This document shows positions 35,883-44,383 of a stretch of 64,000 nt of DNA, in pieces. Each line of letters starts with the position of its first letter. Positions within the stretch are counted from its first letter, which is position 1. This DNA is from Nostocoides sp. F2B08. GTDB lineage: Bacteria; Actinomycetota; Actinomycetes; Actinomycetales; Dermatophilaceae. The stretch covers positions 519,164 to 583,163 of the forward strand of contig NZ_WESE01000004.1 in the NCBI RefSeq assembly GCF_009184895.1, read 5' to 3'. The notes below the pieces were generated by a model. That model did no database searches and had not been told where the DNA came from. It worked only from the letters and a program-made list of their open reading frames with translations. The translations under genes and the position numbers were made by a program.

Positions 35883-37165
35883 CGGCAGTGACATCCACCG
35901 AGACGATGACCCTCGGTCAGGTGGTCGAGGAGTTCACGGGAGGGACGATGCCGGTGCGGTTCACCGCCTACGACGGCTCGACCGCCGGTCCGGACGAGGC
36001 ACCGTACGGCCTGGACCTGAAGACGCCCCGGGGCGCCGCATACCTCGCGACGGCCCCGAGCGACCTCGGTCTGGCGCGTGCCTACGTCGCCGGCGACCTC
36101 GACCCGGTCGGCGTCCATCCGGGTGACCCGTACGACCTGCTCGTCGAGCTCAAGAACATGCACTTCGAGCCGCCGACACCGGCGCGGGCGCTCACCCTGA
36201 TCAAGGCTCTCGGCCTGCGGGGGATCGTCCCACCCGAGCCGCCGCCGCAGGAGAGCCTTCCGCGCTGGCGGCGGATCGCGGAGGGTATGCGGCACAACCT
36301 CCGTCGTGACGCCGCCGCCATCCACCACCACTATGACGTCTCGAACCGGTTCTACGAGCGGGTGCTGGGCCCGTCGATGACGTACACCTGTGCGGTCTAC
36401 CCGATCCCGCGGGCCTCTCTCGAGGAGGCGCAGGAGAACAAGTACCGGCTGATCTTCGACAAGCTCGGCCTCTCGGCCGGGTACCGCCTGCTCGACATCG
36501 GCTGCGGCTGGGGCGGGATGGTGCGGTATGCGGCGGCTCGCGGAGTGCGCGTGCTCGGCGTGACCCTGTCGGCGCAGCAGGCGCAGTGGGCGCAGCAGCG
36601 GATCCGCGAGGAAGGGCTCGAGGACCTCGCCGAGGTGCGGCACGCGGACTACCGGTCCGTCACCGAGACGGGCTTCGACGCTGTCTCGTCGATCGGGCTC
36701 ACCGAGCACATCGGGGTGCGCAACTACCCGGCGTACTTCGGCTTCATCCGCGACCGGCTGCGCGAGGGCGGCATGCTGCTCAACCACTGCATCACCCGAC
36801 CGCACAACCGGCGCCAGGAGACCGGGGCGTTCATCGACCGCTACGTCTTCCCCGACGGCGAGCTCACCGGGTCGGGCCGGATCATCAGCGACGCCCAGGA
36901 CTCGGGCCTCGAGGTGCTGCACACCGAGAACCTCCGACCGCACTACGCCCTCACGCTCGCCGCCTGGTGCCGCAACCTCGTCGAGAACTGGGACGACTGC
37001 GTCGCCGAGGTCGGCGAGGGCACGGCGCGGGTCTGGGGGTTGTACATGGCGGGCTCCCGGCTCGGCTTCGAGCTCGGCGACGTCCAGCTGCACCACGTGC
37101 TGGCAGCGAAGACGTGCCGCCACTCCAGCGCCGAGATCCCGCTCCGACCGTGGTGGGAGGACTGA
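35879..37165 (+). CDS. bfaB: SAM-dependent fatty-acyl methyltransferase, cyclopropane-synthase family (BfaB/TmsB-like)
   Basis: A 428-residue member of the cyclopropane-fatty-acid synthase family. The N-terminal lipid-binding part is followed by HHHYDVSNRFYERVLGPSMTYTCAVY, the SAM motif YRLLDIGCGWGGM, GVTLSAQQAQWAQ, IGLTEHIG, and NHCITRPHNRRQETGAFIDRYVFPDGEL. In mycobacteria BfaB (Rv3720) transfers a methyl from SAM to the double bond of oleoyl phospholipid, giving a 10-methylene chain. The ATG overlaps the bfaA stop (ATGA), so the two are co-translated. A simple cyclopropane synthase is the alternative; the reductase partner argues for the methyl branch. Confidence 0.84.
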   Translation: MTAVTSTETMTLGQVVEEFTGGTMPVRFTAYDGSTAGPDEAPYGLDLKTPRGAAYLATAPSDLGLARAYVAGDLDPVGVHPGDPYDLLVELKNMHFEPPTPARALTLIKALGLRGIVPPEPPPQESLPRWRRIAEGMRHNLRRDAAAIHHHYDVSNRFYERVLGPSMTYTCAVYPIPRASLEEAQENKYRLIFDKLGLSAGYRLLDIGCGWGGMVRYAAARGVRVLGVTLSAQQAQWAQQRIREEGLEDLAEVRHADYRSVTETGFDAVSSIGLTEHIGVRNYPAYFGFIRDRLREGGMLLNHCITRPHNRRQETGAFIDRYVFPDGELTGSGRIISDAQDSGLEVLHTENLRPHYALTLAAWCRNLVENWDDCVAEVGEGTARVWGLYMAGSRLGFELGDVQLHHVLAAKTCRHSSAEIPLRPWWED

Positions 37166-37204
37166 GGTCGCGCTCCGGCTGGATCGCGACTTCAGCGACC
37201 GGTC

Positions 37205-37873
37205 ATGAACGTCGACCCGCTCCGCCTCGTCACCCCGGAGGAGCGCGTCGTCGCGATCAGTCTGCTGCGGCGGGCCGCCGAGAAGGGCAGGCTGAGCGAC
37301 GCCGAGCTCCAGCGACGGCTCACCGCGGCCCGGCAGGCGCAGCTCGTCGGAGGTCTGGCCTTCGCCCTGGAGGGGATCGACCACTTCCCGTTCGACGCCC
37401 CGACGATCGAGTGGCCGACCTTGCCGGCACCACCGACGTCCGTCGTGGCGGAGCAGAACGGTCGCAGACCCTCCGTGACGCTCGGCCACCGGCCCGAGGA
37501 ACCCCTCACCGTCACGGCCGTGTTCCAGAGCGAGCGCATCGGAGGCCCGTGGATCGTGCCGCCCTACCTGCGGCTGCAGGCCCTGCTGTCGTCGGTGAAG
37601 ATCGACTGCCGCCGCGCCCATGCCGCCGCCTCGACGATCGACGTCGAGGTCCGGGCGGGCACGATGACCGTCGTCGTGGTCGTCCCGCCCGGCTGGGGGG
37701 CCGTTGCCGGAGCCGTCTCGAGGGATCTCGGCACCCTGCGGCTCAAGGTTCCGCAGAGCCCTGCGAGCGGGTGCCCGGCCGTGGTGTTCCACGGCCGGCT
37801 CGGCATCACGACGCTTGTCGTGCGACACGAGAGCGCGTACGACCGCTGGCGTGACTCGCCCGAGGTGGTCTGA
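37205..37873 (+). CDS. DUF1707 domain protein
   Basis: A 222-residue protein. The N terminus (PEERVVAISLLRRAAEKGRLSDAELQRRLTAARQAQLVGGLAFALEGI) matches the DUF1707 SHOCT-like helical domain of actinobacteria. The C-terminal half is beta-rich (LRLQALLSSVKIDCRRAHAAASTIDVEVRAGTMTVVVVVPPGWG...), resembling the cell-wall-active-antibiotic-response LiaF-like fold. No membrane helix is present. It lies 39 bases after bfaB and converges with a small membrane protein gene. The function is unknown. Confidence 0.75.
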   Translation: MNVDPLRLVTPEERVVAISLLRRAAEKGRLSDAELQRRLTAARQAQLVGGLAFALEGIDHFPFDAPTIEWPTLPAPPTSVVAEQNGRRPSVTLGHRPEEPLTVTAVFQSERIGGPWIVPPYLRLQALLSSVKIDCRRAHAAASTIDVEVRAGTMTVVVVVPPGWGAVAGAVSRDLGTLRLKVPQSPASGCPAVVFHGRLGITTLVVRHESAYDRWRDSPEVV

Positions 37874-37877
37874 GGCT

Positions 37878-38117
37878 TCAGCCGCGGTGGCGGCGCCCCT
37901 GGACGTGCCACATGCCGCCGAGCATGAGGAACACCAACAGGATCGGCACCGCCACCCCGACCCCTGGTGAGTCCGTGATGAGGTAGGCGATGAACAGCAG
38001 GACGAGCCCGATCACGCCGATGACGAGCCAGGCGTTCCCGAACGTGCGCAGTGACTCGCTGCCCTGTTCCGGCGGATCCTCGTCGCCCGGGGCGACCTGC
38101 GGCTGCTGATCGCTCAT
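37878..38117 (-). CDS. Small two-helix membrane protein
   Basis: A 79-residue protein. The acidic N terminus (MSDQQPQVAPGDEDPPEQGSE) is followed by two hydrophobic helices at about 30-47 (WLVIGVIGLVLLFIAYLI) and 52-68 (GVGVAVPILLVFLMLGG), ending in a basic tail. No family is recognised. ATG 38117 gives a normal small-protein start. The upstream region carries repeated CGCAGAW motifs. Confidence 0.65.
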   Translation of the reverse strand: MSDQQPQVAPGDEDPPEQGSESLRTFGNAWLVIGVIGLVLLFIAYLITDSPGVGVAVPILLVFLMLGGMWHVQGRRHRG

Positions 38118-38140
38118 CACTCGACGGTAGACCGCATACC

Positions 38141-38291
38141 CGCAGATGGGAAGGCTGCGCCCCCGGTGGCCGGCGGGGGGCGGCGGTCTGAGCCGGTGGC
38201 CCACATCTGCGCAGATGCCGCAGATCTCGGCTCCTGACGCAGAAATTGCTGCGCCCCCTGCCGGTTTCTGCGGCACCTGCCGACTTCTGCG
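38141..38291. repeat. Cluster of CGCAGAW/WTCTGCG motifs in intergenic DNA
   Basis: CGCAGAT or CGCAGAA, in either orientation, occurs at 38141, 38205 (inverted), 38210, 38219, 38238, 38266 (inverted) and 38285 (inverted). CATCTGCGCAGATG at 38204-38217 is a perfect 14-base palindrome. The cluster sits between the gluconokinase stop and the start of the small membrane protein gene. It may be an operator array or a repeat element. Confidence 0.55.
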
Positions 38292-38315
38292 TCCCCCGCG
38301 CGCTTCCGCGTCAGG

Positions 38316-39863
38316 TCAGTGCGCGAGCCAGGGTGCGCCGGCACCGCCGACCAGGCCGATCGGCGCGGCGAGCCGCGCGTAGGTCTCGGACGCACCGGCA
38401 CGCCACACCCGGTACGCGGTGACGTCGTCCGGCGCCGGCTCATAGGTGACCACGGACGTCTCCGCGGGGGCGAGCGCCGAGGCCCCGTCGGCGAGGGAAG
38501 CGGCCTGGCCCAGCGCATACAGGGCCAGGGCGGCCGCACCACGGGCCGAGCCGGCGGCGCTGTCGGTGACGACGACCGGAAGCTCGGTGAGGGCGGCGAG
38601 CACCCGACCCCAGACCGGGGCGCGGAAGGCACCACCCGTGGCGCGGATCTCGGTCACCTCCTCGAGGAGACGGATCTGCTCGACGACCGCCGCGAGCTGG
38701 ACCGCGACACCCTCGACGGTGGCACGGACCAGGTGGGCGCCGGTGTGGTGGTGCCGCAGACCCAGGACGGCGCCGGGGATGTCGACGTCCCACAGCGGTG
38801 ACCGTTCCGGGCGCAGGTAGGGCACGACGTAGAGCCCGTCGCTGCCCGGGCTCACCTGCCCGGCGGCCGCCAGCGCCTCCGTCTCGTCGTCGCCGTCCCG
38901 GTCCTGCTGGTGCAGCAGGTCGACCACCCAGCGGCTGGCCGAGCCGCCGTTGCTCGCGGCCCCTCCGACCACCCAGAGGTCGTCGGCGAGCGCGTAGCAG
39001 AACAGGCCCCGGGGCAGGTCGAGGACCGGCCCGGGAAGGACCGCGCGGGCGGCTGCGCTCGTGCCGATCGAGACCCCGATGGTCCCCGGATGGATCGCGT
39101 CGGTGCCGAGGTTGCCGGTCGGTCCGTCGCCGGCGCCGATGACGACCGGGGTCCCGGGTGGCAGGCCGGTGACCTCCGCCGTTTCCGTGGCGAGCGGCAT
39201 CGAGTGGGTGGTGGGCACGATCGGCGGGAGACGCTCGGCGCCGATCCCCGCCCACGCCAAAGCCCCCTGATGCCACGTGCCGGTCGCGCGGTTGAGCAGC
39301 CCGCTGTCGGAGGCCGACGACAGGTCGCAGACGACCTGCGCCGTCAAGCCGCGGACGATCCAGGTCTTGAGGCCGACCCACTGGTCGACGGCGGCGCTGA
39401 GCTCCGGCTCGTTGCGGGTGAACCACATGATCTTGGCCAGCGGGGACATGGGATGGACCGGCGTGCCGGTGGCCCGGTGCAGCTCGAGGTCCTGTCCCGA
39501 CTCGCGCAGCGCCTCTACCTCGTCGACGGCCCTCGTGTCGGCCCACGTGACCAGTGGGGTGAGCGGTGTGCCGTCCTCCGCCAGCCCGATCAGCCCGTGC
39601 ATCGCCGTGCTCACCCCGAGGCCGACGACCTGAGCCTCGCCGATCGCGCCGACGCACTCGGTCAGTCCCTCGAGGACCGCGGACATCAACTCCGCCGGGT
39701 CCTGCTCGTGCCAGCCGGGATTGGGATGCTCGGTCGGGTAGGTGCGCGACGCGACATGGGTCCACCTGATGTCCAGTCCGAACGCGACGACCTTGGTGGC
39801 CGTGGTCCCGACGTCGACACCGATGACCACCCGGGTGGGTCGGGTGGGTGGCGCGGTGCTCAT
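38316..39863 (-). CDS. gntK: Gluconokinase, FGGY family
   Basis: A 515-residue FGGY sugar kinase. The N-terminal phosphate-binding GVDVGTTATKVVAF, the substrate-domain block STAMHGLIGLAEDGTPLTPLVTWADTRA (the TAMH...WADxR signature of gluconokinases), the ATP domain VVIGAGDGPTGNLGTDAIHPGTIGVSIGTSAA and the C-terminal RATGGAFRAPVWGRVLA are present. It phosphorylates D-gluconate to 6-phosphogluconate. The ATG has GGAGAG upstream. Gnd in the same region would use the product. A GTTGCC-N4-GTTGCC site lies 116 bases before the start. Xylulokinase is the alternative, but the WADTR motif and context favour gluconate. Confidence 0.84.
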   Translation of the reverse strand: MSTAPPTRPTRVVIGVDVGTTATKVVAFGLDIRWTHVASRTYPTEHPNPGWHEQDPAELMSAVLEGLTECVGAIGEAQVVGLGVSTAMHGLIGLAEDGTPLTPLVTWADTRAVDEVEALRESGQDLELHRATGTPVHPMSPLAKIMWFTRNEPELSAAVDQWVGLKTWIVRGLTAQVVCDLSSASDSGLLNRATGTWHQGALAWAGIGAERLPPIVPTTHSMPLATETAEVTGLPPGTPVVIGAGDGPTGNLGTDAIHPGTIGVSIGTSAAARAVLPGPVLDLPRGLFCYALADDLWVVGGAASNGGSASRWVVDLLHQQDRDGDDETEALAAAGQVSPGSDGLYVVPYLRPERSPLWDVDIPGAVLGLRHHHTGAHLVRATVEGVAVQLAAVVEQIRLLEEVTEIRATGGAFRAPVWGRVLAALTELPVVVTDSAAGSARGAAALALYALGQAASLADGASALAPAETSVVTYEPAPDDVTAYRVWRAGASETYARLAAPIGLVGGAGAPWLAH

Positions 39864-39978
39864 GCGTGGCTCTCCAGACGGGCGGGGCGTGATGGGCGTG
39901 ATCGGCGGGACGAGGCGGGGCGTCGACCGCGATGGGCTGCTCTCCTGTCTACCCGCAGGCGGCGTCCGGCGCGCAGGG

Positions 39979-39994
39979 GTTGCCAGAAGTTGCC
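39979..39994. promoter_or_regulatory. Regulon motif copy, upstream of gluconokinase
   Basis: GTTGCC-AGAA-GTTGCC: two direct GTTGCC half-sites, ten bases start to start. It lies between the lacI stop and the gntK start, consistent with gntK having its own regulated promoter. The same layout recurs at 46544, 56809 and (inverted) 56867. Confidence 0.7.
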
Positions 39995-40020
39995 GACCCA
40001 CACCGACCGGTCGACGCGAC

Positions 40021-41034
40021 TCATGTCCTCGCGGGGCCGGTCGACTCCCGCACGACGAGGTGCACCGGCAGCACCGTCGCCTGGTCGGTGCGCGGCTGGG
40101 CGCCCTGGCGCATCGCGACGAGCGTCTGCACGCCGCTGCGGCCCAGCAGCACCGAGGGTGAGGCGACCGTCGTCAGGCCTGGCACGACGAGGTCGGCCGG
40201 CAGCGTGTCGTCGAAGCCGACGACGCTCACCTGACCCGGCACGTCCACCCCGGCCGCGCGCAGGCCCTTGAGGACGCCGACACCGACGAGGTCGTTGTAG
40301 GTCTGGACCGCGGTGTGGTCGCCGCGCGCGATGTCGAGTGCGGCCGCCATGCCGCCCCGGACCGTTGGGGCGACCGGGCCGATCCGCTGCGCAGCCAGCC
40401 CCAGCTCGAAGGCGGCCTCGCGCAGGGCCCGCCACCGCATACCGTCGGCCCAGGACGCCTCCGGGCCGGCGACATAGACGATCGAGGTGTGTCCGAGCTC
40501 GCCGAGGTGCTCGGCGGCGCGCTTGACCCCCCGCGTGTTGTCCGGGACGAAGCACGGCAGTCCGCGCACCTGGCGGTTGAGGACGACGACCGGCTTGATC
40601 CGGGCCAGGCCGCGCAGGTCGGTGTCGGACAGCCGGGAGGAGGTGATGACGAGACCGTCGACGAGGTGGAGCTGGCGGTCGAGCATCTCCCGTTCGGCCG
40701 CTGCCGACTCGTATGCGTCGCCCACGACCAGCGTCAGCCCCGCCTCCGCGGCGGCCCGCTCCGCGCCGCGGATGACCCCGAAGTAGAACGGGTTGGTGAT
40801 GTCGCTGACGGCGAGACCGATGATGCTGTGCCTGTGGGTGGCGGCCGGCCGGAAGATCTCCTCCTGGCGGTAGCCGAGCCGGTCGGCGACGGCGCGGATG
40901 TGGGCACCGGTCTCGCTGCTGACCCGCCCGGGCCGGGCGAAGGCCCGTGACACCGTCGACGGGCTCACCCCCGCCTCCTTCGCCACGTCGTAGATCGTCA
41001 CGCGGCGGGTGCTCGGCCCCTCGGGCGCTCCCAT
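40021..41034 (-). CDS. LacI-family transcriptional regulator of the glucuronide regulon
   Basis: A 337-residue LacI/GalR regulator. The N-terminal HTH and hinge (VTIYDVAKEAGVSPSTVSRAFARPGRVSSETGAHIRAVADRLGY) are followed by a periplasmic-binding-like ligand domain (IIGLAVSDITNPFYFGVIRGAERAA...GFDDTLPADLVVPGLTTV). It sits between gluconokinase and beta-glucuronidase and diverges from the latter, so it likely represses both. The effector would be glucuronate, fructuronate, mannonate or gluconate. The repeated GGCAAC/GTTGCC motif found at several promoters of this region is its best candidate operator. Confidence 0.85.
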   Translation of the reverse strand: MGAPEGPSTRRVTIYDVAKEAGVSPSTVSRAFARPGRVSSETGAHIRAVADRLGYRQEEIFRPAATHRHSIIGLAVSDITNPFYFGVIRGAERAAAEAGLTLVVGDAYESAAAEREMLDRQLHLVDGLVITSSRLSDTDLRGLARIKPVVVLNRQVRGLPCFVPDNTRGVKRAAEHLGELGHTSIVYVAGPEASWADGMRWRALREAAFELGLAAQRIGPVAPTVRGGMAAALDIARGDHTAVQTYNDLVGVGVLKGLRAAGVDVPGQVSVVGFDDTLPADLVVPGLTTVASPSVLLGRSGVQTLVAMRQGAQPRTDQATVLPVHLVVRESTGPART

Positions 41035-41078
41035 GCCTGCGACCTTACCGGCGGAGTCGAGCGCCCGGGCCAACACAT

Positions 41079-41116
41079 GGCAACCGGTTGGCAACCGCCT
41101 CACCTGCGCGGTTGCC
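41079..41116. promoter_or_regulatory. Variant regulon motif between lacI and uidA
   Basis: GGCAAC at 41079-41084 and 41090-41095 (spacer of 5 rather than 4), with an inverted GTTGCC at 41111-41116. CAACCGGTTG at 41081-41090 is a perfect palindrome. The block lies in the divergent lacI-uidA promoter region and would allow autoregulation plus uidA control. Confidence 0.65.
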
Positions 41117-41165
41117 TGAAGGGATCACCCGACGCTTCCGTCACCGATCTCACGAAGGAGAGCAC

Positions 41166-42959
41166 ATGATCCGCCCCCAGGACACGTCCACGAGAGAGCG
41201 CAAGAACCTGAACGGGCTCTGGAGCTTCCGCCTCGACCACGACGGGGTGGGTCGGGAGCAGCAGTGGGCCAGCGGGCCGGTGCCCGAGGCGTCCGAGATG
41301 GCCGTTCCCGCGTCCTACAACGACATCTTCGCCGACGCGACGGCCCGCGACTTCTCCGGCGACGCGTACTACCAGCGCAGCGTGCGCATACCGCGCGGTT
41401 GGGACGGACAGCGGATCACGCTGTACGTCGAGTCGGCGACCCACCACGCGACGGTCTGGGTCGACGGGATCGAGGTCGCCCAGCACGCCGGCGGCTACCT
41501 GCCGTTCGAAGCCGACCTCACCCCACATGTGAGCGCCGGCCAGGAGGTCCTCCTGACGATCTGCGTCAACAACGTGCTGACCTTCCAGACCATCCCGCCC
41601 GGTGTCGTCGAGGACTCCCCGACCGGCCCGAAGCAGATCTACTGGCACGACTTCTACAACTACGCCGGACTGCACCGCACCGTCTGGCTCGCGGCCAGCG
41701 CGCCGACCCGGGTCGAGGACGTCACAGTGCGGACCGAGGTCGACGGGACCACCGGAAGGGTTGCATACGACGTGGTCGTCGAGGGCGGCGAGAGTGGCGG
41801 CGAGAGCGTTACGGTCCGTACCGAGCTGCGCGACGCGGACGGTGCGGTGGTCGCCACCGGGACCGGCTCGAGCGGTGAGCTCGTCGTCGAGGACGTCACC
41901 CTGTGGCAGCCGGGCGCCGCATACCTCTATGACCTGCGGGTCGAGGTGACCGTCGGCGACGAGGTCGTCGACAGCGTCGACCAGACCGTGGGCGTGCGCA
42001 CCGTCGCCGTCGACGGTACCCGTTTCCTCATCAACGGCGAGCCGTTCCACTTCACCGGCTTCGGCATGCACGAGGACCACGACACCGTCGGCAAGGCCCA
42101 CGTCGACGCGCTCATGCTGCGCGACTTCCACCTCCTCGAGTGGATCGGCGCGAACAGCTTCCGCACCTCGCACTACCCCTACAGCGAGGACGTCATGGAC
42201 TACGCCGACCGGGCCGGGATCGTCGTCATCGACGAGACGCCCGCGGTCGGGCTCAACGCGGGGATCGGCGGGGGCATCTTCGGCGGCCAGGGCTACACTA
42301 CTTTCTCTCCCGACACGATCAACGACGCGACGCGGGAGGTGCACGCCCAGGTCATCCGCGACCTCATCGCGCGCGACAAGAACCACCCGAGCGTCGTGCT
42401 GTGGTCGATCGCCAACGAGCCGGAGTCCGACACAGAGGGCGCCGAGGAGTACTTCCGGCCGCTCTTCGACGTCGCCCGCGAGGCCGACCCCACCCGTCCG
42501 GTCGGGTTCGTCAACGTCATGCTCGCTCCGCATGGCACATGCCGGGTGAGCCAGTTCGCGGACGTCATCATGCTCAACCGCTACTACGGCTGGTACGTCA
42601 ACACCGGCGACCTCGCGAACGCCGAGCTGGCCTGGACGGCGGAGATCGAGGGCTGGGCGAGCGACGGCAAGCCGATCATCATCACGGAGTACGGCGCGGA
42701 CACGATGCCGGGTCTGCACCAGGTGCCGGCCGCGCCGTGGTCGGAGGAGTACCAGGTGGAGTACCTCGAGATGAACCACCGCGTCTTCGACGCCTGTGAG
42801 GCCGTCGTCGGCGAGCAGGTATGGAACTTCGCCGACTTCGCCACGACCCCCGGCATCATGCGGGTCGGCGGCAACAAGAAGGGCGTCTTCACCCGCGACC
42901 GCCAGCCCAAGGCCGCCGCCCACTACCTGCGGCGTCGCTGGACGAAGCCGACCGACTGA
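41166..42959 (+). CDS. uidA: Beta-glucuronidase, GH2
   Basis: A 597-residue GH2 enzyme, close in length to E. coli UidA (603 aa). A jelly-roll sugar-binding domain (VPASYNDIF...YYQRSVRIP), an Ig-like domain and a TIM barrel are recognisable. Acid/base E418 lies in SIANEPESD and nucleophile E508 in IITEYGADT. The N-x-K motif that binds the glucuronate carboxylate is present as GGNKKGVFTRDRQPKAAA, which separates true beta-glucuronidases from beta-galactosidases. It is cytosolic (no signal peptide), so it cleaves imported glucuronides. GAAGGAGAG precedes the ATG. It diverges from the LacI gene across candidate operators. Confidence 0.94.
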   Translation: MIRPQDTSTRERKNLNGLWSFRLDHDGVGREQQWASGPVPEASEMAVPASYNDIFADATARDFSGDAYYQRSVRIPRGWDGQRITLYVESATHHATVWVDGIEVAQHAGGYLPFEADLTPHVSAGQEVLLTICVNNVLTFQTIPPGVVEDSPTGPKQIYWHDFYNYAGLHRTVWLAASAPTRVEDVTVRTEVDGTTGRVAYDVVVEGGESGGESVTVRTELRDADGAVVATGTGSSGELVVEDVTLWQPGAAYLYDLRVEVTVGDEVVDSVDQTVGVRTVAVDGTRFLINGEPFHFTGFGMHEDHDTVGKAHVDALMLRDFHLLEWIGANSFRTSHYPYSEDVMDYADRAGIVVIDETPAVGLNAGIGGGIFGGQGYTTFSPDTINDATREVHAQVIRDLIARDKNHPSVVLWSIANEPESDTEGAEEYFRPLFDVAREADPTRPVGFVNVMLAPHGTCRVSQFADVIMLNRYYGWYVNTGDLANAELAWTAEIEGWASDGKPIIITEYGADTMPGLHQVPAAPWSEEYQVEYLEMNHRVFDACEAVVGEQVWNFADFATTPGIMRVGGNKKGVFTRDRQPKAAAHYLRRRWTKPTD

Positions 42960-42991
42960 GCGGTATGCCGTGGTTCCGCGGGCCGCGATCG

Positions 42992-43033
42992 CGAAATGGC
43001 CGTTCCGGTGCAGTCACCGGAACGGCCCTTTCG
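42992..43033. terminator. Bidirectional terminator between uidA and tal
   Basis: A perfect 13-bp stem (42998-43010 with 43015-43027) and a CAGT tetraloop, flanked by CGAAA on the left and TTTCG on the right. It therefore carries a T-run in both directions between the convergent uidA and transaldolase genes. Confidence 0.8.
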
Positions 43034-43187
43034 TGTGGGTTCGCGCTACCTGACCCACTATGTGCTCCTGCCGACCGCTCGCCGTTCCGCTCGCCGTTTC
43101 GGTCCTATTCGGAAGAAGTGGCGAGCCCGGACGCCGCCACCGGGAGTCTTCCCGTGACGGCGTCCCTGTCGGTATGCGGTAGTCGCC

Positions 43188-44297
43188 TTACCGAGCCGCC
43201 GACCGCTCGGAGATGGCCGCGTCGACCGATTCGAGCAGCTCGTTCCACGCGTTCTCGAAGGACTCGACGCCCTGCTCCTCGAGGGTGTGGGTGATGTCGT
43301 CGAGCTCGACGCCGACCTGGCGCAGGCCCGTGATCACCGCCGCTGCGTCGTCGTAGTTCGACCGCACGGTGTCGCCGCGGACCTCGCCGTGGTCGGCGAC
43401 CGCCTCGAGCGTCGCCTCTGGCATCGTGTTGACCGTGCCGGGGGCGACCAACTCGGTGACGTAGAGCGTGTCCGCGTACTCCGGGTTCTTCACGCCCGTG
43501 GACGCCCAGAGCGGACGCTGCGGCCAGGCGCCGGCCTCACGCAAACGCTCCCAGCGCTCACCGCTGAAGGTCTCCTCGTACGCCCGGTACGCCAGGCGCG
43601 CGTTGGCGACGGCGGCCTTCCCGCGCAGCTCGAGCGCCTCGGGCGTGCCGATCTCCTCGAGCCGGGAGTCAACGGCGGTGTCGACCCGGCTGACGAAGAA
43701 GCTCGCGACCGAGGCGATCCCGGCGACGGACTCGCCGGCGGCCAGTCGCTGCTCGAGTCCGGCGAGGTAGGCCTCCATCACCGCGCGATAGCGCTCCAGG
43801 GAGAAGATCAGGGTCACGTTGACGCTGATGCCCTCGGCGATCGCCGACCGGATGGCGGGCAGGCCGGCGAGGGTCGCGGGGATCTTGACGAGCATGTTGG
43901 GCCGGTCGACCTCGTGCCACAGCTCGTGCGCCTGGATGAGGGTCGAGTCGGCGTTGTGGGCGAGTCGCGGGTCGACCTCGATGGAGACCCGACCGTCGAC
44001 GCCGCCGGAGCGCTCATGGACGGGCGCCAGGAGGTCGCAGGCCTCGCGCACGTCGTCGGTCGTCAGCGCGCGGACGACGCCGTCGGCACCGGCCTTGGCG
44101 TACTGCGCGATCTGCTCGTCGTAGAGGTCCGAGCCGGTGATCGCGGCCTTGAAGATCGAGGGGTTCGTCGTCACACCGACGACCGATCCGTCGGCGACCA
44201 GCGCGGCGAGGCTGCCGCTCACGAGTCGCTCTCGCGACAGGTCGTCGAGCCAGACGGATACGCCCTCTCGGGCGAGGTCGTGCAGGGGGTTGGTCAT
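43188..44297 (-). CDS. tal: Transaldolase
   Basis: A 369-residue transaldolase of the actinobacterial Tal type. [15 protein letters not shown] is at 39-53, Schiff-base lysine K138 in [23 protein letters not shown], and [14 protein letters not shown]. It interconverts sedoheptulose-7-P/glyceraldehyde-3-P and erythrose-4-P/fructose-6-P in the non-oxidative pentose phosphate pathway. It follows tkt by 86 bases in the same direction, a usual actinobacterial tkt-tal order. AGGAG precedes the ATG. In this context it returns ribulose-5-P made by Gnd to glycolysis. Confidence 0.93.
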   Translation of the reverse strand: MTNPLHDLAREGVSVWLDDLSRERLVSGSLAALVADGSVVGVTTNPSIFKAAITGSDLYDEQIAQYAKAGADGVVRALTTDDVREACDLLAPVHERSGGVDGRVSIEVDPRLAHNADSTLIQAHELWHEVDRPNMLVKIPATLAGLPAIRSAIAEGISVNVTLIFSLERYRAVMEAYLAGLEQRLAAGESVAGIASVASFFVSRVDTAVDSRLEEIGTPEALELRGKAAVANARLAYRAYEETFSGERWERLREAGAWPQRPLWASTGVKNPEYADTLYVTELVAPGTVNTMPEATLEAVADHGEVRGDTVRSNYDDAAAVITGLRQVGVELDDITHTLEEQGVESFENAWNELLESVDAAISERSAAR

Positions 44298-44383
44298 GAG
44301 CTCTCCTGTGGGTTGGGTTGGTGTCGTGTACGCGGTGGTCGACGCTCGCAGGCCGCGACCAGGTGTCGCTCGATGAGCCGGCG

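Noticed and set aside
41079..41095. Treating the lacI/uidA block as a fully canonical regulon motif
   Set aside because: The spacer is 5 rather than 4 bases and an overlapping palindrome CAACCGGTTG offers a different reading, so it is listed only as a variant.
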